A stretch of 64,000 bases of DNA from the NCBI RefSeq assembly GCF_023101345.1, contig NZ_CP095848.1:1053501-1117500 (forward strand), written 5' to 3'. Within the stretch, counting starts at the first letter, position 1. Every line of letters begins with the position of its first letter. Positions 35,435 through 44,862 of this stretch are shown in pieces. The DNA is from Hymenobacter sublimis. Its GTDB lineage: Bacteria; Bacteroidota; Bacteroidia; Cytophagales; Hymenobacteraceae. A model generated the notes under the pieces. It had not been told where the DNA came from, did no database searches, and saw only the letters and a list, made by a program, of their open reading frames with translations. The translations under genes and the position numbers were made by a program.

Positions 35435-35547
35435 CCCTGGCCCCCGCCGACCCACCGGGCGGCGAGCCGCCCGAAAACAAGGGGGCAGAAAGTCGGACCA
35501 AAAATAAATGGGGCGTTAGCTTTGTGAACCTGACTTGTTGATCCGTT

Positions 35548-36108
35548 ATGCACCAGACCTTCGGCTACGCCCGCGTCTCCACCATCGACCAGAACCAGGA
35601 TACCCAACTCGACATCCTGACCAAGGCCGGCTGCGACCGCATCCTCCAAGATAAATCACGGGCGTGAGTGTGCAGCGGCCGGCGCTCGATGAGCTACTAG
35701 GCTTGCTGCGCGAAGGCGACACCGTATTAGTAGCGCACTTCTTTCGCCTGGGCCGCCGCCGCGACCATGTGATTCACCTGTTCAACTCCTTCTACCAGCG
35801 CGGCATCCACTTCAAGGCTCTGGACCTGGGCATTAACACCACCACGTCGGCGGGCAAGTTTATGTTCTCCATTTTCGCCTCGCTGACCGAATACGACCGC
35901 GAGGGCATTCTGGAGAAGACTAAAGCCGGCCAGCAACTGGCCGCCGCCCAGGGCAAGCACATCGGCCGGCCCAAAGGGCTTTATGAGCAAAGTTAAAAAG
36001 GCGCTGGACAAGGGCCTATCCGTGACTGAAACCGTGGCGATGACCGATATCAGCCTCTCCAGCGTCAATCGCTACCGTAAGTATCTGTCAGCAACGCTGA
36101 CCCACTAA
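35548..36108 (+). pseudogene. Tn3-type resolvase with frameshifts
   Basis: The first frame gives MHQTFGYARVSTIDQNQDTQ and LDILTKAGCDRILQDK before a stop. A second frame continues RPALDELLGLLREGDTVLVA, FRLGRRRDHVIHLFNSFYQR and ASLTEYDREGILEKTKAGQ, ending GKHIGRPKGL. A third frame holds the helix-turn-helix KALDKGLSVTETVAMTDISL and SSVNRYRKYLSAT. Two frame changes break one resolvase of about 185 residues. Confidence 0.8.
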
Positions 36109-36354
36109 CTCAGGCGGCCGAAAAGGCTTAGAGTAATTTTATCACCCGCTTCTATAAGAAGGCCGATTACGCTAGGCCAGTCCCGCACCTGCAAAGCCCT
36201 CGAAGCAGCCACTTGCACCGCCCTATCCGCAGGGTTGCTAGCCAAGATTCCGCAGTATGGCTTGAGCAACATAGCTACTACTTATCAAGTGCATGAATCT
36301 GATATATACCTCATGCTGATAAAAAGGCATAAGTATTTGTATTGTATAGAATAA

Positions 36355-38013
36355 TTATTCTAAAATAATTATTCTATACGCTCCTTTTACATGTATAGTA
36401 TACAAGCCCTTGTTTAAATAAGTAGGTAATATTATTTTTTCTACGGCCGATTGACATATATGATTCCATGTTAACTTGCCATGATGATCATAGAGTTCTA
36501 ATTCTTCCCCCTTCTTAACTCCAGCAATGTGTATAATACCCTGGGTCGGGTTAGGGTAGGCTATGAATACTTCTGCTAAATTTTTCGAGCTATTAATCAT
36601 TGGTAAGCCTGTACCATTTATCTGAGTAACGAAGCCTAAGCTGTGCGGCAAAGCGGCTGTCAAATGGATCGGACCAAAATCAGCTTCTTGTTGGAAAGTG
36701 CCTGCTAAGTATACCTTCCCGCTCCGGTCTAGTACAATACTTCCTGCTGCATCATCCATTGTTCCTCCGCCACTCGTCAACCAGAGGCAGTCGCCTGTAG
36801 TAGCGTTGAGCTTGAATACATACGCATCCAGTTTACCAATTTGGGGTACACCTGAAAAACCAGCCGTAAAATAGGCGCTTTCGTGAGAGCCGGTGACGTA
36901 GACATTTCCCTGGCTATCCACGGCCATACTATTGGCGTTGTCGGAACCAGTGCCACCGGCTCGCTTGGCCCACAGCCACACCCCAAATGGGTCCAGTTTC
37001 CCAACGAACACCTCGTCTAAGCCCGTTTTGTATAAATCGGTCGTGCCGAAATGCGCCACAGTACTGAAAAAGCGCCCGGCAACATAGGTATTGCCCTGCT
37101 GGTCAACGGCCAGTGTAGCGCCTCGATCCCAATTGTCACCCCCGCCACCGTTCAGCCATTGTGGCGTGCCCTGGGCATCCAGCTCGGCTACGAATACATT
37201 GCTGGACCCGTAGTTGGTAATCATGTCACTGCCGAAGGCTAGGCTGGAACTCGTAAAGTCGCCGATGATGTGCACCTTATCGGCCGCATCTACGGCTACG
37301 TCCTGGCCTTCTTCGTTGCCGCTGCCTCCTATCCCCCGGGCCCACTGCCATTGCCCACTGGTGTTGAGCTTCGCGACAAACGCATCCCGACTGAAGCTTC
37401 CAGTACCCACGTTGGCAATCGAATAAGGCCCAAATACGGCCGGGCTTTCTTCGAAGTGTCCAGTGATGTAAACATTGGCTTGGCTGTCAAGGGCCAACGC
37501 CGTAGGCCAAACGGTAGCATAGCCTCCATCCTGCACCGCCCAGAGCCAGGTGCCGGCAGGGCTGAGCTTGGCTACGAACCCGTTGCGACCGTTTAGCTGC
37601 TGTAGCTGAAGATGGCCGAAGGTGGCGCGGGCATTGTCGAAATAGCCTGTTATGTACACGTTACCCCCGGCATCCACGGCAATGTCAGTACCTGCTTCCC
37701 GCTGGCCCCCACCGGCCTGTACGACCCATACGTACCGGCCGCTGGGGTCCCGCTTGGCCACGAAAATGCGGCCTCTTGTGTGCTGCAAGGTTGTCGTGCC
37801 CAGTGTCACGACATCGTAGAAGTACCCCGTTAGGTAGGTGTTACCCGCTGGGTCCACGGCGAGGGCCGTCGGGGTGATGGTGCTATACGGCCCATCCTGC
37901 GTGGCAATAGTGACCGCTTGGTTGAAAGTGACGAATTGGGCTTGCGCAGTCTGGCACGCCAACCACAGGAGTAGCATACTCAACATTATACCTACCCGAC
38001 GGATAAAGTCCAC
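36355..38013 (-). CDS. SBBP-repeat protein with T9SS sorting domain
   Basis: 552 residues. The signal peptide ends in ACQTAQAQ. At least six SBBP-type repeats follow, each of the form DAAGNVYITGYF or DSQGNVYVTGSH and then a line such as FVAKLSPAGTWLWAVQ, which builds a beta-propeller. The C-terminal 75 residues, from VFIAYPNPTQGIIHIAGVKK, are a type A sorting domain read by the type IX secretion system. So the protein should be secreted and anchored or released at the surface. Its role is unknown, possibly adhesion. Confidence 0.92.
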   Translation of the reverse strand: MDFIRRVGIMLSMLLLWLACQTAQAQFVTFNQAVTIATQDGPYSTITPTALAVDPAGNTYLTGYFYDVVTLGTTTLQHTRGRIFVAKRDPSGRYVWVVQAGGGQREAGTDIAVDAGGNVYITGYFDNARATFGHLQLQQLNGRNGFVAKLSPAGTWLWAVQDGGYATVWPTALALDSQANVYITGHFEESPAVFGPYSIANVGTGSFSRDAFVAKLNTSGQWQWARGIGGSGNEEGQDVAVDAADKVHIIGDFTSSSLAFGSDMITNYGSSNVFVAELDAQGTPQWLNGGGGDNWDRGATLAVDQQGNTYVAGRFFSTVAHFGTTDLYKTGLDEVFVGKLDPFGVWLWAKRAGGTGSDNANSMAVDSQGNVYVTGSHESAYFTAGFSGVPQIGKLDAYVFKLNATTGDCLWLTSGGGTMDDAAGSIVLDRSGKVYLAGTFQQEADFGPIHLTAALPHSLGFVTQINGTGLPMINSSKNLAEVFIAYPNPTQGIIHIAGVKKGEELELYDHHGKLTWNHICQSAVEKIILPTYLNKGLYTIHVKGAYRIIILE

Positions 38014-38048
38014 GTGCTCAGTTCCAGAAATGAAGGTTGGAGAGGTCC

Positions 38049-38550
38049 TTACTGAACCAATACGTAAGGGAGATTAAATTTTCCCTCGCACGTCCTCTTG
38101 GTTCCATTCTGATTGCAGATAGTGCCGGTAAACGTCCCGCTCATGGTGCGGTTTTTTTTCGTCGAGGGTACTAATCTGCACATAGCCATCCGGGGAAGCG
38201 CCGCACGTATTGCTGGTGTGCCTGCCCGATGAGTAGGCATAAATACTAATGCCATAGCCAGAGTCGGACGGGAACGTCACCTTCTCCGGTTTCATGTGAA
38301 AAGCATTCAGCCGTACCGTCATATCCACCCACTCTTGCTTATCCAATAGCACACTAAGCATTAAGTCATTCTGCCTAGGTGTCACACGCAGTAACCCGCT
38401 AGTACTATTCGGCACGACAACCCCATCGATGCGTACTTCTAGGGTATTGAGCGGAACAATAGCAGCGGGCTGTGGATCAGAAGCCTGATTAGAACATCCT
38501 AAGAAAAGTAAGCTAACCGCTAAAGAGCAATGAGTAAATAGTTTTGTCAT
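38049..38550 (-). pseudogene. lipoprotein gene with A8 homopolymer frameshift
   Basis: The first frame starts MTKLFTHCSLAVSLLFLGCS with lipobox Cys19 and runs to the homopolymer at 38152-38159 (A8 on the coding strand). With eight A it continues KKPHHERDVYRHYLQSEWNQ and stops at 38074. With seven A it would read NRTMSGTFTGTICNQNGTKR and TCEGKFNLPYVLVQ and stop at 38049, which looks like the natural beta-strand ending of this type of lipoprotein. Either a sequencing error, a decayed gene or a phase-variable tract. Confidence 0.7.
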
Positions 38551-39538
38551 GATGAGGGGTATAAAGGGTATTGCAAAAGTAACAGCTGTATTCAGACTTT
38601 CTTAAGACTTACTTTGCAACATAGCATACATCGCATCCAAAGGATGTCCGGTGGACAAGGCTTCTTTTGAATACTTCTTCTCTAGTCACTGCTCGCATGT
38701 GAACTGGCTGAGTAAGCATTTCTTTAAGAATTCGCCGCAGGCTGATTCACTGCACTATCGGCCGCTACGTCACCCGTACGAGCCCCTTCGATTAGGATGT
38801 ATACCTTGACGCATAAAATGTATTGACCTAAAATAGGTAGACTGTCTTTCTCAGTTGTATAGAACCCTCCTTTAGCTGAACCTAGAGTTCAGTGTGAGGT
38901 ATATTGAATCAAATAGATTTAAGGTTGAACGTAGGTGTTTGGACGTAAATTGTAGCTGGCGTTTGCCCTTTTAGGGCTTAGTGGGGTCGCTAATACTTGT
39001 AGTAGGTAAGTAGGCAGATTGTTGGTAGAGGTGCTACCTGTCCTCAGCCGGGTTAAGGTAGATACATTCCTACTTCATGGAGCGTTAAAGCCCCTTGACA
39101 AAACGTTGTAGGTGGCACGGCTGCAACCGTCGCGGCTGATCTGGCAACCGGCCACCAGCAGCGCTTGCGTAATATCCTGGCTGATGAACCAGCTACTGGA
39201 GCAGGGATGTCAGGCAAAAATCTACTTACAGCGTGTTGCTCAGCTCCCAGTTAAGCATGTGGCACGAGTGCTAGTTCAGCACGGTCACTAGATAGCAAGA
39301 GCTCGGCACATGAAAATGTATGTGGATGGCCTGGGCCGTCGCAGCCTTCAGCAGCTGCTTTGTGCGACGGTTAAATGGTCAACTCGCCTATCAACTACCG
39401 CTTCGTGAGGGCGCCCAGTTCCCCCTTTGCTATGAACTCAGCGGTGAAGTGACGATAGGTGCTTTTTGGAGCCATGGCGTTGACCAATATGGCTTACCTT
39501 AAGTATCTCAACTTCGGGGAGCACGAAAGTATATTCGT
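38551..39538. other. gene-free stretch of about 1 kb
   Basis: No credible reading frame on either strand and no recognised transposase fragment. The part near 39100-39420 has broken frames of moderate coding look (GCQAKIYLQRVAQLPVKHVA) but no family could be named. I see no strong repeat. Confidence 0.5.
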
Positions 39539-39910
39539 TTACTTCTTTTCTGTACGAATTTTAGGGTCCTTGAGAGAATTCTCGCGTTCACAGTTGTAAA
39601 AAACTAAGATATTTTTATTCGTCTTTTTTATAAGAATAAAATTTTCTCCTCTATTTTTTATAAGGGTATTTCCTATCGAACAATGCTTTTTTAGGTAAGT
39701 AAAATAAGGTTGCTCACTATACAAGCTGGTATCCTTTTTCGTCTTTAAACTTAGACATGAGAAATTCGTTACCCTGCCGTAGCCAGTGACGTCAGTGATT
39801 TTCATATTAAAATCAAGCGTGCTAACATAATTATTTAAGATTGTACATCTTTCCTGAGGGGACTCGGTGCAGCTTGTGAATACAAGTAGTATCGTAATGA
39901 TGTTGCGCAC
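39539..39910 (-). CDS. small AT-rich lipoprotein
   Basis: 123 residues: MRNIITILLVFTSCTESPQE with a lipobox Cys near 14, then CLSLKTKKDTSLYSEQPYFT, KKHCSIGNTLIKNRGENFIL and VFYNCERENS. The pattern with SIGNTLIK before a basic C-terminus is seen in small Bacteroidota lipoproteins of unknown role. The low GC content suggests it came in separately. It has no partner gene nearby. The flanking stretch 39911-40177 shows nothing. Confidence 0.65.
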   Translation of the reverse strand: MRNIITILLVFTSCTESPQERCTILNNYVSTLDFNMKITDVTGYGRVTNFSCLSLKTKKDTSLYSEQPYFTYLKKHCSIGNTLIKNRGENFILIKKTNKNILVFYNCERENSLKDPKIRTEKK

Positions 39911-40177
39911 GTTATTTGAGAGTACTGACTTATCGGAATAGTATGTGAAACATCCCTGAAACGCTATATCCTGAACCCAAGTATGCTACTTATGATGCTT
40001 AGCTTGCTCAACGGGAAAGTAAAAGACCTGTCCGAGAAGTCACATTACGGAACCTAGCTTCAGTCACTACTGAGACCAATGGGAGCTTGTTGGAGGCTAC
40101 CGAGGCTTGTTCTCGCGGCGGATGTGACAAATTTCCCAGCTAGGGATGCATCCCGTCAACTTTTTTAGGACATTACA

Positions 40178-40434
40178 GTGCAACAGGCGGAAATATTACG
40201 CCGCCTACTGCATTATAACCCCTTAAAAGCAGGAGCGCTTCTATTCTCGTTGCTTCGGTGGGGAGTAGAGGCGTTGGACACGCTGCGCAGTGCCATCCGA
40301 TTTGCCGGGCTAGGCAACTTTGACGGCACTGGTTTATCGTGTTTTTCTTCTTGCTACTGCCGCTCTTGGTAGGGGTAATTCAGTTTGTGGTGCGCTTTGT
40401 TCGCCAGAAAGTCATGCGACAAAAAGAAAAGTAA
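40178..40434 (+). pseudogene. small membrane protein gene with frameshift
   Basis: The GTG-started frame gives QQAEILRRLLHYNPLKAGAL and RSAIRFAGLGNFDG. At about 40320-40330 the protein-like reading moves to another frame, HWFIVFFLLLPLLVGVIQFV then VRFVRQKVMRQKEK, which would be a membrane helix with a basic tail. One or two indels would join them. Low confidence. Confidence 0.35.
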
Positions 40435-40439
40435 CCGGA

Positions 40440-40447
40440 TACATTTG
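40440..40447 (+). promoter_or_regulatory. -7 box upstream of the Dcd-like gene
   Basis: TACATTTG is an exact TAnnTTTG match. Transcription would begin near 40453, before both candidate starts (40482 and 40593). No TTG at the expected distance. Confidence 0.4.
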
Positions 40448-40592
40448 TAGAGGCTGTGTATCTACGACAGCGTAGCTGCTGATGGAACCTTTAGAGCGGA
40501 TGCTAATAATTGAACGCTCACAGCGCTTTCCACTGACTGAATTAATTCACAACCGCTTGTTCGTTAACACAAGGGGTCATATTTTTCAAATT

Positions 40593-41450
40593 ATGAGTTT
40601 CTTGAATAGCACACAGTTACTTGGGCTGTTGCCGACATGCATAAGCCCTTACGATCCCGAACGAATTAAAAGTGGAGCCTATGAACTGTCAATGGGCGAT
40701 GAGTATTTTACAACTAATACAGAAACGGCTACCAAAAACGTACTTGCTGAAAAAGAGCAGTTTGTCATTGAACCAGGTCAGTTCGCTTTGCTCATTACGA
40801 AAGAAATTATTTTCATCCCGGCATCCAATCTTGGGTTCATTTCTGTAAAGGCAGGCATTAAGTTTCGAGGTTTAATCAATGTATCTGGATTCCACGTCGA
40901 CCCAGGATTTCACGGACGACTCAAGTTTTCAGTTTACAATGCAGGTAGCCGCGCTATTACTTTAGAAGAAGGCCAACGGTTATTCCCGTTGTGGCTAAGC
41001 GAATTCACAGAAGAATTAACCGATGACCAAGTGTACGCTGGTCAGCATCAGAATCAGCAGGGTATTTCCAGTGAAGATGTATCCAAGATTGAGGGGGCAG
41101 TACTGTCGCCAGCCGTTCTGGATAAAAAAATTCGCGAGGTCGATTCCAAGGTTGGGCAACTTGACACTGCTGTGCGCAACAAGGATGCGAATATCACCAA
41201 ATACGGCGGTATCATTATAGCTATTTTGATAGCAGTTGGTGTCAAATACATCTTAAATGAAATCGACCAGTATCGTTGGAACCAACTCCAGCAGAATCAG
41301 TTAGCAATAACGGCCAAACTAGAGAAGGCCGCTACTCGTGATAGCCTGCGCAGCCATACGCTCACGGTTAGATTAGACAGCGCTCTAAATGCGCTAAGCA
41401 ACGCTAAAGCCAACATATTACAAAGGAATAAGATTGGTAATAAGCAATAG
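40593..41450 (+). CDS. dCTP-deaminase/dUTPase-fold protein with membrane helix, catalytic Glu missing
   Basis: 285 residues from MSFLNSTQLLGLLPTCISPY, the usual Dcd-type N-terminus; an ATG at 40482 would add 37 residues. The trimeric dUTPase-like fold is shown by ERIKSGAYELSMGDEYF, IEPGQFALLITKE and FHVDPGFHGRLKFSVYNAG. In dCTP deaminases the last segment ends in VLEF with the catalytic Glu; here Ser113 is at that place, so deamination is doubtful. A single transmembrane helix (about 194-211) and a C-terminal coiled coil follow. It may be a membrane-anchored nucleotide sensor. It lies 207 bases upstream of the TIR operon. Confidence 0.85.
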   Translation: MSFLNSTQLLGLLPTCISPYDPERIKSGAYELSMGDEYFTTNTETATKNVLAEKEQFVIEPGQFALLITKEIIFIPASNLGFISVKAGIKFRGLINVSGFHVDPGFHGRLKFSVYNAGSRAITLEEGQRLFPLWLSEFTEELTDDQVYAGQHQNQQGISSEDVSKIEGAVLSPAVLDKKIREVDSKVGQLDTAVRNKDANITKYGGIIIAILIAVGVKYILNEIDQYRWNQLQQNQLAITAKLEKAATRDSLRSHTLTVRLDSALNALSNAKANILQRNKIGNKQ

Positions 41451-41657
41451 CTTACCTATTACCAGTCTTATGGTGAGGTCCTCCAGAAAAATAGTTGCTA
41501 GGTATTTTTCTAGTATTTACTTGGCTGATTGAATGTCCCACTGTCCATGCAATTGGCGTTGAACAAGCTCACCTAGCTTGCTAAACAAGCTTAAAGTCGA
41601 GAGCTATTGATGGCCAGCGCCGTAGTATATTGCCAGTGTTAGGTAAAGTACAATCTG

Positions 41658-42488
41658 ATGCTATTTCGTATGTACCGAGGTTTCAAGCTTACACTCGACG
41701 ATTTTCCCGAGCAGGAAAGTGCCGAGCTTCACCGGATAGGTAGCGACCTGTTTGCTGAACAGAAAAAAAATATCAGGCGTAGCCTAGATACTTTGGTATT
41801 GGAGGATGGCTCAATTGACGCATCTGAATTACAAGACCAGTGGTTTCCAGAGTTACCGGCCGATGTGTTTATCTCGCATTCGCACCGGGATGAACAACGC
41901 GTCCTTATACTGGCCGGGTACTTAAAAAAGTATTTGAGCATTACTTCATTCATAGATTCGGCAGTGTGGGGCTATGGTGGGGACCTACTAAAAGACATTG
42001 ATAACGAGTACTGTTCGTTCCAACGGGAAGGTAAGCGTTACTACAATTACGATGCTCGTAATTTGTCAACGAGCCATGTGCACCTGATGGTCGCTAGTGC
42101 GCTGAACAAAATGATTGATAGCACGGAATGCATCTTTTTCTTGGAGACACCTAACTCAGTAAAAACTAGTGCGGTCATGGATACTACTTTGTCGCCGTGG
42201 ATTCATTCAGAGATTCTTACCACGCAGTTTATCAGGAAGCGTAAGCCCTGGGAGCATGCCAACCGGCGGCACTTAGTTAAATCCATGTTGGAAGGCGGAA
42301 AGCTGGGTACTATCAATGAATCCGTAAGTATGACTTACCCAATCAAAACAGGCCATCTTACTCCTATTAATCTAAATGCTAGCTTGCTTCTTATGTGGAG
42401 AATGAAAGCACTTTATGAGGATTATAAGCTGGATGCATTATATCAGCTATACCCAGCGCCTACAAAGCAGCAAGTACTGAACGGCTAG
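41658..42488 (+). CDS. TIR-domain protein 1
   Basis: 276 residues. The TIR domain spans about 66-225: strand A with box 1 DVFISHSHRDEQ (69-80), then FIDSAVWGYGGDLLKDID, ECIFFLETPN, and TLSPWIHSEIL with W181 and the putative NADase glutamate E185. About 65 residues precede the domain. TIR domains of this DUF1863-like type cleave or rearrange NAD in bacterial immunity. It is the first gene of a tight operon (24 bases before the MazG gene). Likely an effector or signal-making enzyme triggered by infection, which is inference. Confidence 0.88.
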   Translation: MLFRMYRGFKLTLDDFPEQESAELHRIGSDLFAEQKKNIRRSLDTLVLEDGSIDASELQDQWFPELPADVFISHSHRDEQRVLILAGYLKKYLSITSFIDSAVWGYGGDLLKDIDNEYCSFQREGKRYYNYDARNLSTSHVHLMVASALNKMIDSTECIFFLETPNSVKTSAVMDTTLSPWIHSEILTTQFIRKRKPWEHANRRHLVKSMLEGGKLGTINESVSMTYPIKTGHLTPINLNASLLLMWRMKALYEDYKLDALYQLYPAPTKQQVLNG

Positions 42489-42512
42489 CGTGCATTTTAC
42501 AACATCATAGCA

Positions 42513-43394
42513 ATGGAGCTAGACGATTACCAAATACAAGCTGCCACTACTAGGCAGCGCTACAATTCTAAAGACCAGGAGAACTACCTACTAGGTTACC
42601 TGGGGCTGGCCGGTGAGGCCGGCTCTGTTCTGACAACACTAAAAAAACTGTTGCGGGACGGTGAGGGCTTTGGCAGCTTTTCCACCCGGCTGGCGGAAGA
42701 ACTCGGTGATGTACTCTGGTACGTGGCGGCTATTGCCTCTCATAACGGGCTGACCTTAGAAGAAATCGCTCAACGAAACCTGTTGAAGGTTACGGATAGG
42801 TTTCAAGCAACTGACCTAACAACCCTACCTCGATTCGATGCCGAATACGCTGAGCGTTTTCCAGACACTTTTGTGATAAATTTTGTTGAGGAGCAGCAGG
42901 GGCCATTTCTAAACGTAAGCATGTTATGGGAAACTGAGTCGGGCTCTGTGGCACTCGGTGACCCACTAACGGACAATTCCCGGCTTCCTAACTTGTACCG
43001 CTACCATGACGTGTTTCATTTAGGACACGTAGCTTTTCTAGGCTGGTCACCAGTAACGCGCCACCTAATGAAGCTCAAACGCAAAAGCGACCTCATCGTG
43101 CTGGATGCAGAGGACCGGGGGCGGGCTCAGGTGGCAGAAGAGGCCGTAACGCTCATTATCTATAACTATGCGAAGGGCAACAAGATGCTGCGCAGGAGCG
43201 ACCGTGTTGATACCGATTTACTCAACATGGTGCAGCAACTAGTAATTGACTTGGAAGTTGCTGCGGTCAGCTCGTACCAGTGGGAACAAACTATACTTTC
43301 CTCCTACCAAGTATTCCATCAAGTGGTAGAGCAGAAGGGCGGCCGTGTACTCGTGTCGCCTAAGGAACGAAAGCTTGAATATCTCGGAAAGTAA
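42513..43394 (+). CDS. MazG-like NTP pyrophosphohydrolase with MazG_C domain
   Basis: 293 residues. The N-terminal MazG-like part (1-100) shows GLAGEAGSVLTTLKKLL and LAEELGDVLWYVAAIASHN with acidic residues E35, E63 and D66; the second Glu of the usual EAGE is Ser38. The C-terminal part has RYHDVFHLGHVAFLGWSP (163-180), which I recognise as the MazG_C domain linked in comparative studies with base-hypermodification gene sets. The enzyme would hydrolyse NTPs or dNTPs. It ends two bases before the nucleotide-kinase-domain gene. Confidence 0.85.
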   Translation: MELDDYQIQAATTRQRYNSKDQENYLLGYLGLAGEAGSVLTTLKKLLRDGEGFGSFSTRLAEELGDVLWYVAAIASHNGLTLEEIAQRNLLKVTDRFQATDLTTLPRFDAEYAERFPDTFVINFVEEQQGPFLNVSMLWETESGSVALGDPLTDNSRLPNLYRYHDVFHLGHVAFLGWSPVTRHLMKLKRKSDLIVLDAEDRGRAQVAEEAVTLIIYNYAKGNKMLRRSDRVDTDLLNMVQQLVIDLEVAAVSSYQWEQTILSSYQVFHQVVEQKGGRVLVSPKERKLEYLGK

Positions 43395-43396
43395 TC

Positions 43397-44401
43397 ATGT
43401 ATATCAGTCGCAAAAAGCCAGAGAAATCCGTTTTATATGACAGCTACTGGCATTTCGCGGCCAGACGGCAAGAGGTTTTTCTGAAGCGCCTCGAAAATCC
43501 GCAAGGACCTTGGACTAATGACCCGATAATAAATGCCTATCGATTCACCAATACTTTTCGCGCACTTGACCGAGTGTCGCAGTATCTCATTGGTGTGCAG
43601 GCAGAACAGGAGACTCCCCGCGATATTTTCTTTCATACGATTCTCTTCAAGCTTTTTAATAAGATTGATACTTACCGCTACTTGGAAAGGGCACTGGGAC
43701 CACTCAGTGCCGAATCGTTTGAAGTGGCCCGCTATGATGAGTTGTTGACATACAGGGTGTCAATGGGGCGCACCATCTACTCAGGGGCGTATATCATGCC
43801 ATCAGCTGGACGGGCTTACGGCCATAAGTTTAAGCATAGCAACCATTTGGCCCTTCTGGCGCAAATGCTCGATGATCGGTTAGACGAGCGAGTGCAGGCG
43901 TGCCACTCGCTGGAAGAAGTATATGCTCTGCTACTAACTTACCCCTCATTGGGCAAGTTCTTGGCTTTCCAGTACGCAATCGATTTAAACTATAGCACGC
44001 TGACGGATTTCTCCGAAATGGATTTCGTCGTAGCCGGCCCCGGTGCCATTAATGGCATTAAAAAGTGCTTCTCCTCGCTTGGCGATTACAGCTACGAGGA
44101 TGTTATCCGGCTAATGGCTGAAGAACAAGAAACCGAGTGTGTACGGCTGGATCTGCCATCGCCAAGTTTGTACGGTAGGCCACTGCAACTTATTGACTGT
44201 CAAAACCTGTTCTGCGAAACGGATAAATACCTGCGTGCTACCAACCCGGAGGTAGTCAGTGCTGGCGGCCAAAAGCGGATTAAACAACGCTTTAATGCTA
44301 GCACGGAACCGCTCACCTACCTTTTTCCCCCTAAGTGGAACATTAATCAAGCCGCCAATTCTATATGCCAGCAGCAAGCAATCGCCGACATCTTTTCATA
44401 A
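43397..44401 (+). CDS. nucleotide kinase domain protein (HMUDK/aGPT-pyrophosphorylase-like)
   Basis: 334 residues. YDSYWHFAARRQEVFLKRLE, NAYRFTNTFRALDRVSQYLI, YSGAYIMPSAGRAYGHKFKH and SLGKFLAFQYAIDLNYSTL, then VAGPGAINGIKKCF, together match the helical family described for 5-hydroxymethyl-dUMP DNA kinases and alpha-glutamyl/putrescinyl-thymine pyrophosphorylases of phages. Those act on modified thymines in DNA. It could modify, remove or sense such bases. The family call is from memory of the motifs. The start is two bases after the MazG gene, and its end overlaps the second TIR gene by 37 bases. Confidence 0.8.
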   Translation: MYISRKKPEKSVLYDSYWHFAARRQEVFLKRLENPQGPWTNDPIINAYRFTNTFRALDRVSQYLIGVQAEQETPRDIFFHTILFKLFNKIDTYRYLERALGPLSAESFEVARYDELLTYRVSMGRTIYSGAYIMPSAGRAYGHKFKHSNHLALLAQMLDDRLDERVQACHSLEEVYALLLTYPSLGKFLAFQYAIDLNYSTLTDFSEMDFVVAGPGAINGIKKCFSSLGDYSYEDVIRLMAEEQETECVRLDLPSPSLYGRPLQLIDCQNLFCETDKYLRATNPEVVSAGGQKRIKQRFNASTEPLTYLFPPKWNINQAANSICQQQAIADIFS

Positions 44402-44859
44402 GCCACCATCATCAAGATGACGCGGAGGTAACCAAGCTCACACAGTTGATGTCGGGTAAGGGCTATGACGTGCGCAACAGCTCTGTTCGCATGAAGCCCG
44501 AAAATCAGCGCCGAATGGATGAGAAGCGTGTGAGCGAGGAAGCCATCCAACGGATTTTACGTATCAAAATTACGTGGGCCAGTACGGTGGTCGTGCTCAT
44601 TGGTAAGGACACGCACTCTAGACCCTGGGTTAATTGGGAAATCGACCAAGCCAATGCGCAGGGCAAGCGCATCGTCGGCGTATTCGCACGTGGTGGAACA
44701 GAAGCAGATATACCGCCGAGTCTGGAAAAATACAGCTCAGCTATTGTTGGCTGGAACACCAACAGCATTATGGCAGCAATTGACGGTAACAATGAGTTCC
44801 AAACGTCGGATGGCACCCCACGCGTACCTCCTACGACGGCCACTTCCTACGCCTGCTAA
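44365..44859 (+). CDS. TIR-domain protein 2 (ThsB-like)
   Basis: 164 residues, essentially a stand-alone TIR fold: box 1 HLFISHHHQDDAEV (9-22), VVVLIGKDTHSRPWVNWEID with W88 and E92, and GKRIVGVFARGG. Size and layout resemble ThsB, the TIR protein that makes a cyclic ADP-ribose-type signal in Thoeris defence; there is no ThsA gene nearby. It starts inside the previous gene and ends three bases before the Nmad2 gene, so the three are coupled. Confidence 0.88.
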   Translation: MPAASNRRHLFISHHHQDDAEVTKLTQLMSGKGYDVRNSSVRMKPENQRRMDEKRVSEEAIQRILRIKITWASTVVVLIGKDTHSRPWVNWEIDQANAQGKRIVGVFARGGTEADIPPSLEKYSSAIVGWNTNSIMAAIDGNNEFQTSDGTPRVPPTTATSYAC

Positions 44860-44862
44860 TTG

